Shown: piece after piece, positions 1 to 8,930 of the stretch
Layout of the letters: each line of letters opens with the position of its first letter
Numbering within the stretch: position 1 is the first letter of the stretch
Origin: CAVQBJ01 sp963710725
GTDB taxonomy: Bacteria > Actinomycetota > Thermoleophilia > Solirubrobacterales > Solirubrobacteraceae
Assembly (NCBI GenBank): GCA_963710725.1
Contig: CAVQBJ010000008.1
Location: forward strand, 310,001 to 374,000
Direction of reading: 5' to 3'
Length of the DNA stretch: 64,000 nt
The notes under the pieces: model-generated
Told to the model about the DNA's origin: nothing
Databases searched by the model: none
The model's input: only the letters and a program-made list of their open reading frames with translations
Translations under genes and position numbers: made by a program

Positions 1-66
1 TTTCGCCGATCGTTGAATCAGCGCGCGAACCGTAAAGCCCAGGGTGGACTGCGACGAGGACGTTAT

Positions 67-2145
67 ATGAGCACCACCAGTCCGGCCACGTCCATCGACG
101 TGCCGGCGTACTCGTGCTCGCTCTCGGCGGTGCTCCTTGCGCGGGTGCGCAGGATCGCCGGCGAGGTCGGTGTGCGCCGGGTGCTGGACCGGGCTCAGAG
201 CTCACGCTCGTTCGACTACCTCCGGGACATCTCGAACTGGATCAGCTTCGACGAGGCGATCGCGCTCTGGGACGCCGGCGAGGCGGTCACGCACGACTCG
301 CACTTCGCTCGCCACGTCGGGGAGGACACGTCGAAGATGCTCGCCGCGACTTCTACGGCCAGCTTGATTCGCGCGCTGGGTTCCGTGGAGGAGAACCTCC
401 GCCACCTGGATGTCTCGTCGCAGCGCTGGAGCACGGCGGCTCGCGTGGAAACGATCGCGGTACGCCCGGGGTATTGCGAGTTCCGTGCTGAGGCGGCGCC
501 CGGATTCGTGCGGCACCGGCATCACTGCGAATGCGCGATCGGGCTTGCCAGTCGGTGTACGGTCCTGTTCGGGCTGGCGCCCGCGTATGTGAACCACACC
601 CAGTGTCAGGTGCTGGGGGCGCCGTATTGCCGATACGAGGTGACGTGGAGCCCGGCCGCCTCGGGCACTGGCGACGACCCGCAGACTGCGATGCTGCGCG
701 AGCAGCTCCAAGGCCTCTCCACACGTCTCGACGGTGTGTTCGAGGTGGCTGCAGACCTGATCTCCTCCGAGGACCTCGGGGACACGCTGATGCGAATCAG
801 CGAGCGGGCGGCCGAACAGGTCCGGGCGCCCGCGTATCTGCTGGCCGTACGGCTCGACGACGACGCCGACATCGTGTGCCATCAGCGAGGACTTGATGGA
901 GAGACCGCGCCGCGCGTGGTTGAGAAGCTCCTCGGTGCTGACGAGCACCCCGGCAACTGGTGTGTGGCGCAGGTGCGATCCCGCCGACGAGACTACGGAC
1001 GGCTGGTGGCCATGTATCCGGAGGGAGCGGGCTTCCTGGCCCCGGAACGGGACCTCCTCGAGCTCTACGCGCGCTATGCGGCCGCGGCGCTCGACAGCGC
1101 GGGGGCGCTGCTCGAGGCTCGGAACGGCCGTGATGAGGCACGGCGCCGTCATCAGGAGGCACGAACGCTGCTCAAGCTGGCTCGGGTTGTCTCCACCGCC
1201 GGTACGTCGGAACAGGTGGCGCAGCGTCTCGCCGACGCGGCGCCGGGCGTGATCGACTGCGACCGTGTCAGCGTCTGGCTGTGGAATGAGGAGCGCGGCG
1301 AGCTCACCCGCAGCGCGGTCAATTCGCTCGGCCGCAACGACCAATCCCTCGGGCCCGACTCGGTGCGGCCCGACGGTATCCCGCAGCTCGCCAGCTGGCT
1401 CGCGCATCCGGACCGCGAGCCGTATTTCTCCGACATGCGGAACAGCGCCATCCGCGAATCGCTGCAAGTGGTGGGCGCGGTGGCCTCGGTGGCGGTTCCC
1501 ATCGCGACCGCAGAGCGGTTGCTGGGCACGGTGCAGGTCTCCGTCCGCGATCGGCCCGAGCGGCTCTCGCCGTCGCCCGAGCTGAACGAGCGCTTGTCCG
1601 GCCTGGCAGCGCACGCCGTGATCGCGCTCGAGAACGGTCGTCTCGTCGACCACATCACCCACCAGGCGCAGCACGACCAGCTCACCGGCCTCCCCAACCG
1701 GCTCGCCCTGCGAGAGCGTGTCGCCGCCGCATCGCTCGAGGACCGAGTGCGGCCGGCGACGCTTGCCCTGTTCTTCGTCGACCTGGACTCGTTCAAGCCG
1801 ATCAACGACGAGTTCGGGCACGAGGTCGGCGACGCGCTTCTGCGCACCGTCGCCGAACGGCTGGTGAGCAATGTTCACCCCGACGATGTCGTGGCGCGAA
1901 TCGGCGGAGACGAATTTGCGATCCTCGTCGAGGCCGGAGACTCCGACCGGGCGCTCGACGCGATGAAAGACCGACTCCAGCAGGCGTTCGAGGCTCCCTT
2001 CGTCGTCGCCGAGCACCGATTCACGATGAGGGCGAGCATCGGATGTGCGGCGTGCGAAGCGGAGTCGGCTGAGCTTGGCAGCCTCCTGCGCGATGCCGAC
2101 GCCGCCATGTACGAGGTGAAGCGTTCCCGGACCGAGCGTTCGTAG
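67..2145 (+). CDS. GAF-GAF-GGDEF sensor diguanylate cyclase with V4R-like N-terminus
   Basis: Likely cytoplasmic diguanylate cyclase making cyclic di-GMP in response to a bound ligand. From the ATG at 67 it has 692 aa. A GAGGA stretch lies just upstream, which favours this start over the TTG at 13. Residues about 1-200 form an N-terminal domain ending in a Cys-rich stretch (HHCECAIG, then CQVLGAPYCRYEVTW) like 4-vinyl-reductase-type sensor domains. Two GAF-like regions follow (about 220-345 and 370-530), then a GGDEF domain from about 545 with an intact ARIGGDEF active loop. The RxxD inhibitory site is absent (HPDD occupies it), so product feedback inhibition is unlikely. No membrane segment is seen. 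The GGDEF assignment is firm; the V4R similarity is by eye. Confidence 0.82.
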   Translation: MSTTSPATSIDVPAYSCSLSAVLLARVRRIAGEVGVRRVLDRAQSSRSFDYLRDISNWISFDEAIALWDAGEAVTHDSHFARHVGEDTSKMLAATSTASLIRALGSVEENLRHLDVSSQRWSTAARVETIAVRPGYCEFRAEAAPGFVRHRHHCECAIGLASRCTVLFGLAPAYVNHTQCQVLGAPYCRYEVTWSPAASGTGDDPQTAMLREQLQGLSTRLDGVFEVAADLISSEDLGDTLMRISERAAEQVRAPAYLLAVRLDDDADIVCHQRGLDGETAPRVVEKLLGADEHPGNWCVAQVRSRRRDYGRLVAMYPEGAGFLAPERDLLELYARYAAAALDSAGALLEARNGRDEARRRHQEARTLLKLARVVSTAGTSEQVAQRLADAAPGVIDCDRVSVWLWNEERGELTRSAVNSLGRNDQSLGPDSVRPDGIPQLASWLAHPDREPYFSDMRNSAIRESLQVVGAVASVAVPIATAERLLGTVQVSVRDRPERLSPSPELNERLSGLAAHAVIALENGRLVDHITHQAQHDQLTGLPNRLALRERVAAASLEDRVRPATLALFFVDLDSFKPINDEFGHEVGDALLRTVAERLVSNVHPDDVVARIGGDEFAILVEAGDSDRALDAMKDRLQQAFEAPFVVAEHRFTMRASIGCAACEAESAELGSLLRDADAAMYEVKRSRTERS

Positions 2146-2169
2146 GTACACGCGAACACTCACTGCAGA

Positions 2170-2251
2170 TGCGGGCGGAGGGACTCGAACCCCCAAGGCT
2201 TGCGCCACTGGCTCCTAAGGCCAGCGTGTCTACCAATTCCACCACGCCCGC
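2170..2251 (-). tRNA. tRNA-Leu (UAG)
   Basis: Read on the minus strand the gene folds as a class II tRNA. The acceptor stem GCGGGCG (2251-2245) pairs with CGCCCGC (2177-2171). The anticodon loop CTTAGGA gives anticodon UAG. A long variable arm and the T-loop GGTTCGAGTCC are present. The discriminator base is A at 2170 and CCA is not encoded. It lies between the GGDEF gene and a membrane-protein gene. Confidence 0.95.
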
Positions 2252-2333
2252 GCACGACAATCGTGGCGCTGCGCGGCCTCTGCAGGGGTTCTGCCACAGC
2301 GCGTCGATCGCAGAATGTATCGTCCGTGGAGCG

Positions 2334-2837
2334 ATGTCAACCTGGGAACGCGCGCCGGAGCCCGACGTCGAGGTCTACCACCCGCACCGCGGCGAGGCGG
2401 CCGTGCAGGCAACCCGCGTGGCGGTCGCGGGGCTGATCATCGCCTCGATCGTGCTGATGGTCGTCATCACGATCGGTGGTTGGGACGCATTGGCCGGCCT
2501 GAAGTCGGTCCAGATCCTGCTCATCCTCCTCTACGGCGTGCTCCTCGCGCAGGTCGCGCGCTGGAGCCGGGGGTCGCTGCCGGTCTCGGCGGCGTTCGCG
2601 GTCATCGTCGGCGTGCTCGCGCTCGTGTCGGTGTCGAGCTGGTTCGACCGCGACGCCTTCGGCTACACGTCGACCGGCCTGTCGGCCTCCACGATCGGCC
2701 TGCTCGTCGCGCTGCTGATACCCGTGCAGGTGCTGCTCATCGTGTTCGCGGCCCGCGGGTTCTCGCAGGGCTGGAACGTCGAGGAGGAGCGACCGGTGCG
2801 CCGCGACTTCGCCGACCCCCGCCCGCGGTCCGCCTGA
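2334..2837 (+). CDS. Small four-helix membrane protein, function unknown
   Basis: A 167-aa integral membrane protein that I cannot assign to a family. After a 25-residue polar N-terminus it has four hydrophobic segments: about 29-49 (VAVAGLIIASIVLMVV), 56-72, 80-97 and 121-142. It ends in a charged, Arg-rich cytoplasmic tail. The frame is open back into the tRNA, but the ATG at 2334 follows GGAG at 2327-2330 and a TATCGT box at 2318-2323, so it is the likely start. The gene sits alone between two divergent tRNA-Leu genes. Confidence 0.7.
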   Translation: MSTWERAPEPDVEVYHPHRGEAAVQATRVAVAGLIIASIVLMVVITIGGWDALAGLKSVQILLILLYGVLLAQVARWSRGSLPVSAAFAVIVGVLALVSVSSWFDRDAFGYTSTGLSASTIGLLVALLIPVQVLLIVFAARGFSQGWNVEEERPVRRDFADPRPRSA

Positions 2838-2881
2838 CGTCGCCCGCCCGCGCAGGCAGCGCCGTATATTTCACCCCCAAT

Positions 2882-2965
2882 GCGGCGGTGGTGAAACCGG
2901 TAGACACGATGGACTCAAAATCCATTGCTCGTAAGAGTGTGCGGGTTCGAGTCCCGCCCGCCGCA
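2882..2965 (+). tRNA. tRNA-Leu (CAA)
   Basis: Class II tRNA. The acceptor GCGGCGG (2882-2888) pairs with CCGCCGC (2958-2964) and the discriminator is A at 2965. The anticodon stem ATGGA/TCCAT encloses the loop CTCAAAA, giving anticodon CAA. There is a long variable arm and the T-loop GGTTCGAGTCC. No CCA is encoded. The discriminator A is also the first base of a possible ATG for the next gene. Confidence 0.95.
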
Positions 2966-2994
2966 TGCCGTCGTCCCCGCCGGCGGCGCCCGCG

Positions 2995-3735
2995 ATGACC
3001 CCTCCGGCCGCGTCAGTGCCGGCCGCGCCCGAGGCGCCGACGCTCGCCCAGCGCGCCGCGGCGTCGATCACGCATCCGCTGACCAGGGCCCTGCTCGTCC
3101 TCAGCTTCACGACCGGGCTCATCGACGCGGTCAGCTATCTCGGACTGGGGCGCGTGTTCACCGCGAACATGACCGGGAACATCGTCCTGCTCGGCTTCGG
3201 CATCGCCGGCAGCGGCGGCCTGCCGGTGCTCGCCCCGCTCGTATCGCTCGGCGCCTTCCTGGTGGGCGCCGCGGCCGGCGGCATCCTCGCCGCGCGCGTG
3301 GCGAGCCACCATGCCCGGCACGTCGGCGCGACGCTGGCCATCGAGTTCTCACTGCTCGGGGTTGCCGCGATCCTCGCCGCCGTGCTGGACGTGCGCCCGA
3401 GCAGCGCCTCGGGCTACGTCATCATCGCGCTGCTCGCCCTGGCCATGGGCGTGCGCAACGCCACCGTCCGGCGCCTGGCCGTGCCCGACCTGACCACGAC
3501 GGTGCTGACGATGACCCTCACCGGCCTGGCCGCCGAGAGCCCGATCGCGGGCGGCACGGGCCGCGGGTCGACCCGGCGCATCGCGGCGGTCGTCGCGGTG
3601 CTCGCCGGTGCCGTCGCCGGCGCCCTGCTGCTGCGCGAGAGCCTGGCCCTGCCGCTGCTGGCCGCGACCGTCCTCGCGCTCGCCACCTGGCTCGTCTACC
3701 TGCCGGCCGCTCGGCGCGAGGCCGCCCGGCAGTGA
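2995..3735 (+). CDS. YoaK/DUF1275-family membrane protein
   Basis: An integral membrane protein of the YoaK (DUF1275) family, whose transport or structural role is unknown. Family features are the N-terminal LLVLSFTTGLIDAVSYLGLG, the GRVFTANMTGNIVLLGFG motif, about six to seven hydrophobic segments and the conserved region MGVRNATVRRLAVPDLTTTV. The start is uncertain. An in-frame ATG at 2965 overlaps the last base of tRNA-Leu, and maturation of that tRNA would destroy it; the ATG at 2995 gives 246 aa. Neither has a clear ribosome site. The gene is convergent with the inositol-phosphatase gene. Confidence 0.82.
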   Translation: MTPPAASVPAAPEAPTLAQRAAASITHPLTRALLVLSFTTGLIDAVSYLGLGRVFTANMTGNIVLLGFGIAGSGGLPVLAPLVSLGAFLVGAAAGGILAARVASHHARHVGATLAIEFSLLGVAAILAAVLDVRPSSASGYVIIALLALAMGVRNATVRRLAVPDLTTTVLTMTLTGLAAESPIAGGTGRGSTRRIAAVVAVLAGAVAGALLLRESLALPLLAATVLALATWLVYLPAARREAARQ

Positions 3736-3748
3736 GCGGCCGCCCGCG

Positions 3749-4543
3749 CTACGCGGGACCCCCGACCAGCGCGAGCAGCGGCGCCACCGCCGCCGGATGG
3801 GCGACGAGGATCCCCCACGGCAGGTCCGGATGCTCGGGCAGGTCAGCCACCTGCAGGCCCGCGGCCTCGCAGATGAGCGTGCCGGCCGCGATGTCCCACG
3901 GCTTGACGGTGCGCTCGTAGTAGGCGTCGTAGCGCCCGGCCGCCGTCCACGCGAGGTCGAGCGCCGCGCTGCCGAAGCGGCGCACGTCGCGAACCCGTGG
4001 GATGACGCGCGTGAGCACCTGTGCCTGCGCGGCACGCACGTCGGCGTCGTAGGCGAAGCCGGTGGCGACCATCGCGGTGGCGAGGTCGCTGCGCCCGGAC
4101 GCCGCGATCGCCTCACCATTGCAAAAGGGGGCTCCACCGCGCACCGCCGTGAACAGCTCATCGCGGTTCGGGTCGTAGATGGCGCCGACCAGCGGCCCGG
4201 TCTCGTCGGCGACCGCCACGCTGACGCACCACTGGGGGATCCCGAACAGGAAGTTGATCGTCCCGTCGAGCGGATCGACGACCCAGCGCAGCCCACTCGT
4301 GCCCGGCCGGTCGGCGCCCTCCTCCTCGCCGAGGAACCCGTCCTCGCCGCGGCGCTCGCCGATCAGCTGCACGATCGCACGCTGGGCCGCGAGGTCGGCC
4401 TCGCTGACCAGATCGGTCGGCGTGCTCTTCGCGCCGATGGCGGGCTCGCGGCCGCTCTCGAAGCGCTCGGCGAGCAGGGCACCGGCCCGCCGAGCGGCCT
4501 CGACGGCCAGCTCCAGCAGCGCCGCCGGGCCGGCGTCGCTCAC
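3749..4543 (-). CDS. Inositol monophosphatase family protein
   Basis: Soluble Mg2+-dependent sugar or inositol phosphatase of 264 aa. All three family motifs are present: the Glu-rich metal site GFLGEEEGAD near residue 75, the core WVVDPLDGTINFLFG near 90-105 and the C-terminal VKPWDIAAGTLICEAAG near 210. The start is GTG at 4543. It overlaps the TGA of the upstream amidase by four bases (GTGA), so the two are probably translated as a pair. The substrate could be inositol-1-phosphate, histidinol phosphate or another small phosphate; the sequence does not decide. Confidence 0.87.
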   Translation of the reverse strand: MSDAGPAALLELAVEAARRAGALLAERFESGREPAIGAKSTPTDLVSEADLAAQRAIVQLIGERRGEDGFLGEEEGADRPGTSGLRWVVDPLDGTINFLFGIPQWCVSVAVADETGPLVGAIYDPNRDELFTAVRGGAPFCNGEAIAASGRSDLATAMVATGFAYDADVRAAQAQVLTRVIPRVRDVRRFGSAALDLAWTAAGRYDAYYERTVKPWDIAAGTLICEAAGLQVADLPEHPDLPWGILVAHPAAVAPLLALVGGPA

Positions 4544-5985
4544 GGGTCGACGACCGCCATCGGCGGACGGGTGGGCGCCCACGGGCGCGCCCGCTCGATC
4601 TGCGCGGACAGGCTCAGTAACGTCGCCTCGTCGCCGGGGCGACCGACGAGCTGCACGGCGCGAGGCAGTCCTTTCCCATCCAGGCCAGCCGGCACCGAGG
4701 CGGCGGGTTGCCCGGTCGCGTTCCAGGCCGCGCAGTAGGGGACCCGACGGTTGATGCCGGCCAGCGTCCACAGCGCTCCGCGCTCCGCGAACTCGGCTAC
4801 GCGCGGCGGCGGCACCGCCGTCGTGGGCGTGAGCAGCACGTCGTGATCGCGCAGCAGCGAGCCGAGCTGCTCGCGCATCCGGCCCTCCCCGGCGCGCACG
4901 CGGACGAGCGCCGCCGGCGGGATGAGGCCGCCGAGGCGCATGACGCCGCGCGTGCGGCGCTCGAGCCGCTCCGGATGCGCCAGGCGCACCCCATCGTCAT
5001 GAATCCCGCGCAGGTAGCGCGCGAGGAAGTCGAGCGTCACCGGCGGACGCCCGTAGTCGATGCGCGTCTCGCGCACGTCATGGCCGAGCGAGCGCAGCAG
5101 CTCGACGGTCTCCTCGAGCGCGGCGCGGTTGTCCTCGTGGAGCGGGGCGAACGTGCCGGGCGGCGGGTTCGTGGCCACGGCCACCCGCAGTCGCCCCGGT
5201 TCGGCCGCCGCCGACTCCACAAAGGGCGATTCGGGCGGTGGTGGGGCGCCCGCGTCCTGCGGCTCGCCGGCGACGGCGTCGAGGAAGAGCGCCGTGTCCT
5301 GCACCGAGCGCGTGAGCACCCCGAGCACGGACATGTCGTGCCAGTGGCCCGTGTCGGGGGCGATCGGCACGCGGCCCCACTGGGGCTTGAGGCCGAACAG
5401 GCCGCACCAGCTCGCCGGGATGCGGATCGACCCTCCACCGTCGGACGCGAGCGCGGCACCGGTGAGGCCGGACGCGACCGCGGCGGCGCTCCCACCACTC
5501 GAGCCACCCGGCGTGTGCTCGAGCCCCCAGGGGTTGCGGGTGATGCCGTTCGTCACCGACTCCGTGAACGGGAAGATGCACAGCTCGGGCGTGTGCGTCT
5601 TGCCGACGATCACGGCACCCGCTGCGCGCAGACGCCGCACCACCTCGGCGTCCGCCCGCGCCGGCTCGTCGACCGCGCGCGTGCCGCTCGGCGTCAGCTC
5701 GCCGGCCACATCGATGTTGTCCTTGACCAGGAAGGGCACGCCGAGCAGCGGCCGGCGGTCGCCGGCCCCGCGGCGCGCGTCGGCCTGGCCGGCCTCCAGT
5801 CGGGCGCGCTCGTCGAACACGACCCGGATCGAGTTGAGCGCCGGGTCGAGGCGCAGGATGCGGTGCAGGTAGACGTCGAGCAGCTCGCCCGCGCTCACCT
5901 CGCCGTCGGCGATGAGCTGCGCCTGGCGCGCGATTCCACAGAAGGCGAGCTCGGCCGCGTCCATCGAGGCAGGAATGTAGTGCAC
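4540..5985 (-). CDS. Amidase-signature enzyme
   Basis: Hydrolase of the amidase-signature family, 481 aa. The Ser-cisSer-Lys triad is visible: Lys in PFLVKDNIDVAG near residue 85, and the Gly/Ser-rich block TPGGSSGGSAAAVASG followed by DGGGSIRIPASWCGLFGLKP near 160-200. The chosen start is the GTG at 5985; an ATG at 5964 would shorten it by seven residues. It is the first gene of a two-gene unit with the inositol-phosphatase-like gene (4-base overlap). Nothing nearby suggests it is GatA, so a catabolic or detoxifying amidase is more likely. The substrate is unknown. Confidence 0.85.
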   Translation of the reverse strand: MHYIPASMDAAELAFCGIARQAQLIADGEVSAGELLDVYLHRILRLDPALNSIRVVFDERARLEAGQADARRGAGDRRPLLGVPFLVKDNIDVAGELTPSGTRAVDEPARADAEVVRRLRAAGAVIVGKTHTPELCIFPFTESVTNGITRNPWGLEHTPGGSSGGSAAAVASGLTGAALASDGGGSIRIPASWCGLFGLKPQWGRVPIAPDTGHWHDMSVLGVLTRSVQDTALFLDAVAGEPQDAGAPPPPESPFVESAAAEPGRLRVAVATNPPPGTFAPLHEDNRAALEETVELLRSLGHDVRETRIDYGRPPVTLDFLARYLRGIHDDGVRLAHPERLERRTRGVMRLGGLIPPAALVRVRAGEGRMREQLGSLLRDHDVLLTPTTAVPPPRVAEFAERGALWTLAGINRRVPYCAAWNATGQPAASVPAGLDGKGLPRAVQLVGRPGDEATLLSLSAQIERARPWAPTRPPMAVVDP

Positions 5986-6086
5986 ATCTGTCCACGTGCC
6001 CGCACCCGTAGGCGACTTCCGAGCCAGGGCGTACGATGCTCGCCATCAAGGGCGCGCCCGGCGCCCTGGAGCCAAGGGGAGCCCAT

Positions 6087-6731
6087 ATGTCCTATCCGTT
6101 GACGTTCATCGTCGACCAGCCGGAGAAGCGAAGTCGCGTAACCACGTTCTTCCGGCTGATCCTGGCCATCCCGTGGGCGATCGCCGACTACGTCCTGCTG
6201 CTCATCGCCGAGATCGTCGTCATCATCGCCTGGTTCGTGCTGCTGTTCACGGGCCGCTGGCCGCAGGGTATGTACGACTTCACCGTGGGGGTGCTGCGCT
6301 TCCATGGCCGCGCGATCGGCTACCTGGTGATGCTGTCCGACGACTTCCCGCCGTTCAGCCTCAGCGACGACGACTACGCCATCCGGCTGGTCGCGGATCC
6401 GCCGCTCGAGCAGTACAGCCGGTTGAAGGTGCTGTTGCGCATCTTCTACGTCATCCCGGCCGTGATTCTCGTCTACGTGCTGCAGATCGCCGCCGAGCTC
6501 ACCGCAATCGCGAGCTGGGTCGTCATCGTATTCACCGGCAAGCAGCCCGACGGCCTGCAGAACGCGCTGCGTTTCTGCCTCTCCTACATCATCCGTGCGT
6601 ACGGGCTCCTGTTCCTCATCACCGAGACCTATCCGCCGTTCGATGACGGCGGCGCCGCGGCCGCGCCCGCGGCGGCAGCGCCGGCCGGGTCGGGCCCCGA
6701 CCCGCTGAGCGGCTGGAAGGCCGACGCCTGA
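6087..6731 (+). CDS. DUF4389 membrane protein
   Basis: A 214-aa membrane protein of the DUF4389 type. Two similar halves each hold a hydrophobic hairpin: residues about 22-58 (FFRLILAIPWAIADYVLLL) and about 115-150 (LLRIFYVIPAVILVYVLQI). Each hairpin is followed by a V(L)FTGxxP(Q/D)G motif (LLFTGRWPQG and IVFTGKQPDG), typical of the family. The last 30 residues are Ala/Pro-rich. The start at 6087 has a strong AAGGGGAG ribosome site (6074-6081), and TACGAT at 6032-6037 could be its -10 box. No biochemical role is known. Confidence 0.83.
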   Translation: MSYPLTFIVDQPEKRSRVTTFFRLILAIPWAIADYVLLLIAEIVVIIAWFVLLFTGRWPQGMYDFTVGVLRFHGRAIGYLVMLSDDFPPFSLSDDDYAIRLVADPPLEQYSRLKVLLRIFYVIPAVILVYVLQIAAELTAIASWVVIVFTGKQPDGLQNALRFCLSYIIRAYGLLFLITETYPPFDDGGAAAAPAAAAPAGSGPDPLSGWKADA

Positions 6732-6749
6732 TTCCAGCGCCGGGCGAGT

Positions 6750-8294
6750 TCAGGCGGGCGTGATCGGGTTGCGCCGCGACGGCCAGTCGCGGCGCTTCTC
6801 GACCGCCAGCGCGAGCCGCCGCGCGAGCTGCTCACGCAGGTCCTCGGGCGCGACCACCGCGTCGACGACGAGCTCGGACGCGAGGTGCAGCAGGTCGATG
6901 TCGCGCGCGTACTCCTCGCGCAGCTCGGCCGTGCGGCGGGCGCGCTCGTCGGCATCCTCGATCGCGCTCAGCTGGTTGTAGTAGACGGCATTGATCGCCG
7001 CCTGTGGCCCCATCACGGCGATCGACGCCCCCGGGAGGGCGAGGCATGCGTCGGGCTCGAAGGCCGGGCCGGCCATCGCATACAGCCCGGCGCCGTAGGC
7101 CTTGCGCACGATCACCGACAGCTTCGGCACGGTGGCCTGCGACATGGCGCTGATCATCTTCGCGCCGTGGCGGATGATGCCCTCGCGCTCGACCTGGGTG
7201 CCGATCATGAAGCCCGGCACGTCGGCGAGGAACACGAGCGGCAGGTTGAAGGCGCTGCAGGTGGCGATGAAGCGGGCCGCCTTGTCGGAGGAGTCGACGA
7301 ACAGCACGCCGCCCTTGTGCTTGGGCTGGTTGGCGACGATCCCGACCGCCCGCCCGTCGATGCGGGCATAGGCGACGATCAGCTCGCGCGCCCAGCGAGC
7401 GTGGATCTCCAGCACCGACCCGGCGTCGACGAGCGCCTCGATCAGCTCGCGCATGTCGAACGCCTTGTTCTCATCCGCCGGGATGACGTCGCGGATCGTG
7501 CTCGCCGGGCGCGCCGGCGCCGCCGGTGGCGCGACCGGCGCCTGGAGCTCCCAGTGGGTGGGGAAGTAGGAGAGGTAGCGGCGCGCCGTGGCGATCCCCT
7601 CCTCGTCGGTGTTGACGAGCACGTGGCCGCATCCCGACACGCCCGTATGCATCCGCGCGCCGCCCATCTCCTCGAGCGTCACGCGCTCGCCGATGACCAT
7701 CTCGGCCATCCGCGGCGAGCCGAGGTACATCGACGCGTTGCCGTCGCGCATGATGACGATGTCGCAGAAGGCGGGGATGTAGGCGCCGCCGGCCGCGCTC
7801 GGGCCGAACAGGACGCACACCTGGGGCACGACGCCCGACAGGCGCACCTGGTTGTGGAAGATCCGCCCGGCGCCGCGGCGTCCGGGGAACATCTGCACCT
7901 GATCGGTGATCCGCGCGCCGGCGGAGTCGACGAGGTAGACCATCGGGACGCGCAGCGACTCGGCTCGCTCCTGCACGCGGATGATCTTCTCGACCGTCTT
8001 CGGGCCCCACGATCCGGCCTTCACCGTCGGGTCGTTGGCCATCAGCGCGACCGGTCGTCCGCCGACCGTGCCGAGGCCGGTGACCACGCCGTCGGCGCCG
8101 AGGCCGTCGCCCTCCCAGTTGGCGAGCAGCGCCTCCTCGGCGAAGCTGCCCTCGTCGAGGAGCAGCGCGACGCGCTCGCGCACGGGGAGCTTGCCCTGCT
8201 CGCGCGCCTTTTCGCGATGGTGCTCGGGCCCGCCGGCCAGGGCCCGCTCGGCCGCCCGCTCGAAGTCGCCGGCGAGCGCCGGCTCGTCGCTCAT
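6750..8294 (-). CDS. Acyl-CoA carboxylase beta subunit (carboxyltransferase)
   Basis: Carboxyltransferase that moves CO2 from biotin to an acyl-CoA, 514 aa, the normal length of the family. N- and C-terminal crotonase-like halves carry the oxyanion loops GPSAAGGAYIPAF (near residue 190) and YGAGLYAMAGPAF (near 425), plus LVDSAGARITDQ and FLADVPGFMIGTQVE. No biotin carboxylase subunit lies in the window. The neighbouring enoyl-CoA hydratase and HMG-CoA lyase suggest methylcrotonyl-CoA or a related branched substrate, but propionyl-CoA is also possible. The ATG at 8294 overlaps the stop of the DUF1707 gene by four bases (ATGA). Confidence 0.87.
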   Translation of the reverse strand: MSDEPALAGDFERAAERALAGGPEHHREKAREQGKLPVRERVALLLDEGSFAEEALLANWEGDGLGADGVVTGLGTVGGRPVALMANDPTVKAGSWGPKTVEKIIRVQERAESLRVPMVYLVDSAGARITDQVQMFPGRRGAGRIFHNQVRLSGVVPQVCVLFGPSAAGGAYIPAFCDIVIMRDGNASMYLGSPRMAEMVIGERVTLEEMGGARMHTGVSGCGHVLVNTDEEGIATARRYLSYFPTHWELQAPVAPPAAPARPASTIRDVIPADENKAFDMRELIEALVDAGSVLEIHARWARELIVAYARIDGRAVGIVANQPKHKGGVLFVDSSDKAARFIATCSAFNLPLVFLADVPGFMIGTQVEREGIIRHGAKMISAMSQATVPKLSVIVRKAYGAGLYAMAGPAFEPDACLALPGASIAVMGPQAAINAVYYNQLSAIEDADERARRTAELREEYARDIDLLHLASELVVDAVVAPEDLREQLARRLALAVEKRRDWPSRRNPITPA

Positions 8295-8842
8295 CGCGGC
8301 GGGCCGCCGCCGGGACCGAGCGGCCGGGGCGGGCCACCACCCTGCGAGCGCCGGTGGTCGCGACGGCCGCGGTGACCACCGCGGCGGCCGCCGCGGTGAT
8401 GTCGGCGCAACTCGGCCTCGACCCGCTCGAGATCGGGCGCCGGGCCGTACAGGGCCCAGCCGTTGCGGACGAGGAAGATGATCGGGAAGATGAGCGCGAA
8501 GGCGGGCCAGAAGTTGCTGCGGTGAGCATCGTCGGACGCCCACACGACCACGCAGATGAGGAACGGGACCATCGCGCCGCCGGTCTGCTGTATGAGCTGG
8601 CGGCGCAGGTCGCCGCGATACTCGGCCAGCTCGGCGCGGCGGCGCGCCGGCGAGACCGGCAGCGCCGGCAGATCGGTGAGCAGGCGATCGAGCTCGGCGG
8701 TGGTGCGCGAGGCGTACACCGCGTCGACGCGGGTCGAGAGCTCGTCGTCGTCGAGGCGCCCGGCGGCGTAGTGATCGCGCAGCTGCTCGGCGACGCGCTC
8801 GCGATCGGCGTCCGAGGCGCGCAACGAGGGATCACCGCTCAT
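8291..8842 (-). CDS. DUF1707 protein with two C-terminal membrane helices
   Basis: A 183-aa protein with an N-terminal DUF1707 domain (residues about 3-55; RASDADRERVAEQLRDHYA, then GRLDDDELSTRVDAVYASRT). Two hydrophobic helices follow at about 100-135 (MVPFLICVVVWA and AFALIFPIIFLVRNGW), and the tail is very His/Arg/Gly-rich. DUF1707 is an actinobacterial domain with no known activity. A TACATT box at 8851-8856 lies eight bases before the ATG, suggesting a leaderless message. The stop overlaps the carboxyltransferase start, so this small membrane protein and the enzyme share an mRNA. Confidence 0.8.
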   Translation of the reverse strand: MSGDPSLRASDADRERVAEQLRDHYAAGRLDDDELSTRVDAVYASRTTAELDRLLTDLPALPVSPARRRAELAEYRGDLRRQLIQQTGGAMVPFLICVVVWASDDAHRSNFWPAFALIFPIIFLVRNGWALYGPAPDLERVEAELRRHHRGGRRGGHRGRRDHRRSQGGGPPRPLGPGGGPPR

Positions 8843-8850
8843 ATGAGGGC

Positions 8851-8856
8851 AATGTA
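8851..8856 (-). promoter_or_regulatory. -10 box of the DUF1707/carboxyltransferase operon
   Basis: TACATT on the minus strand, eight bases before the ATG at 8842. It supports that start and a leaderless two-gene mRNA. Confidence 0.45.
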
Positions 8857-8930
8857 GCGAGCGCTCTCCCGCCGGGCCACGGCGGTAGCCTCCGGCCGAC
8901 CACGTCGAACCCGCCAAGGAGCCGCGCGCC

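Noticed and set aside
202..2208. 668-codon minus-strand frame opposite the first GGDEF gene
   Set aside because: Runs through the tRNA-Leu gene and mirrors the sense gene; no recognisable protein features.
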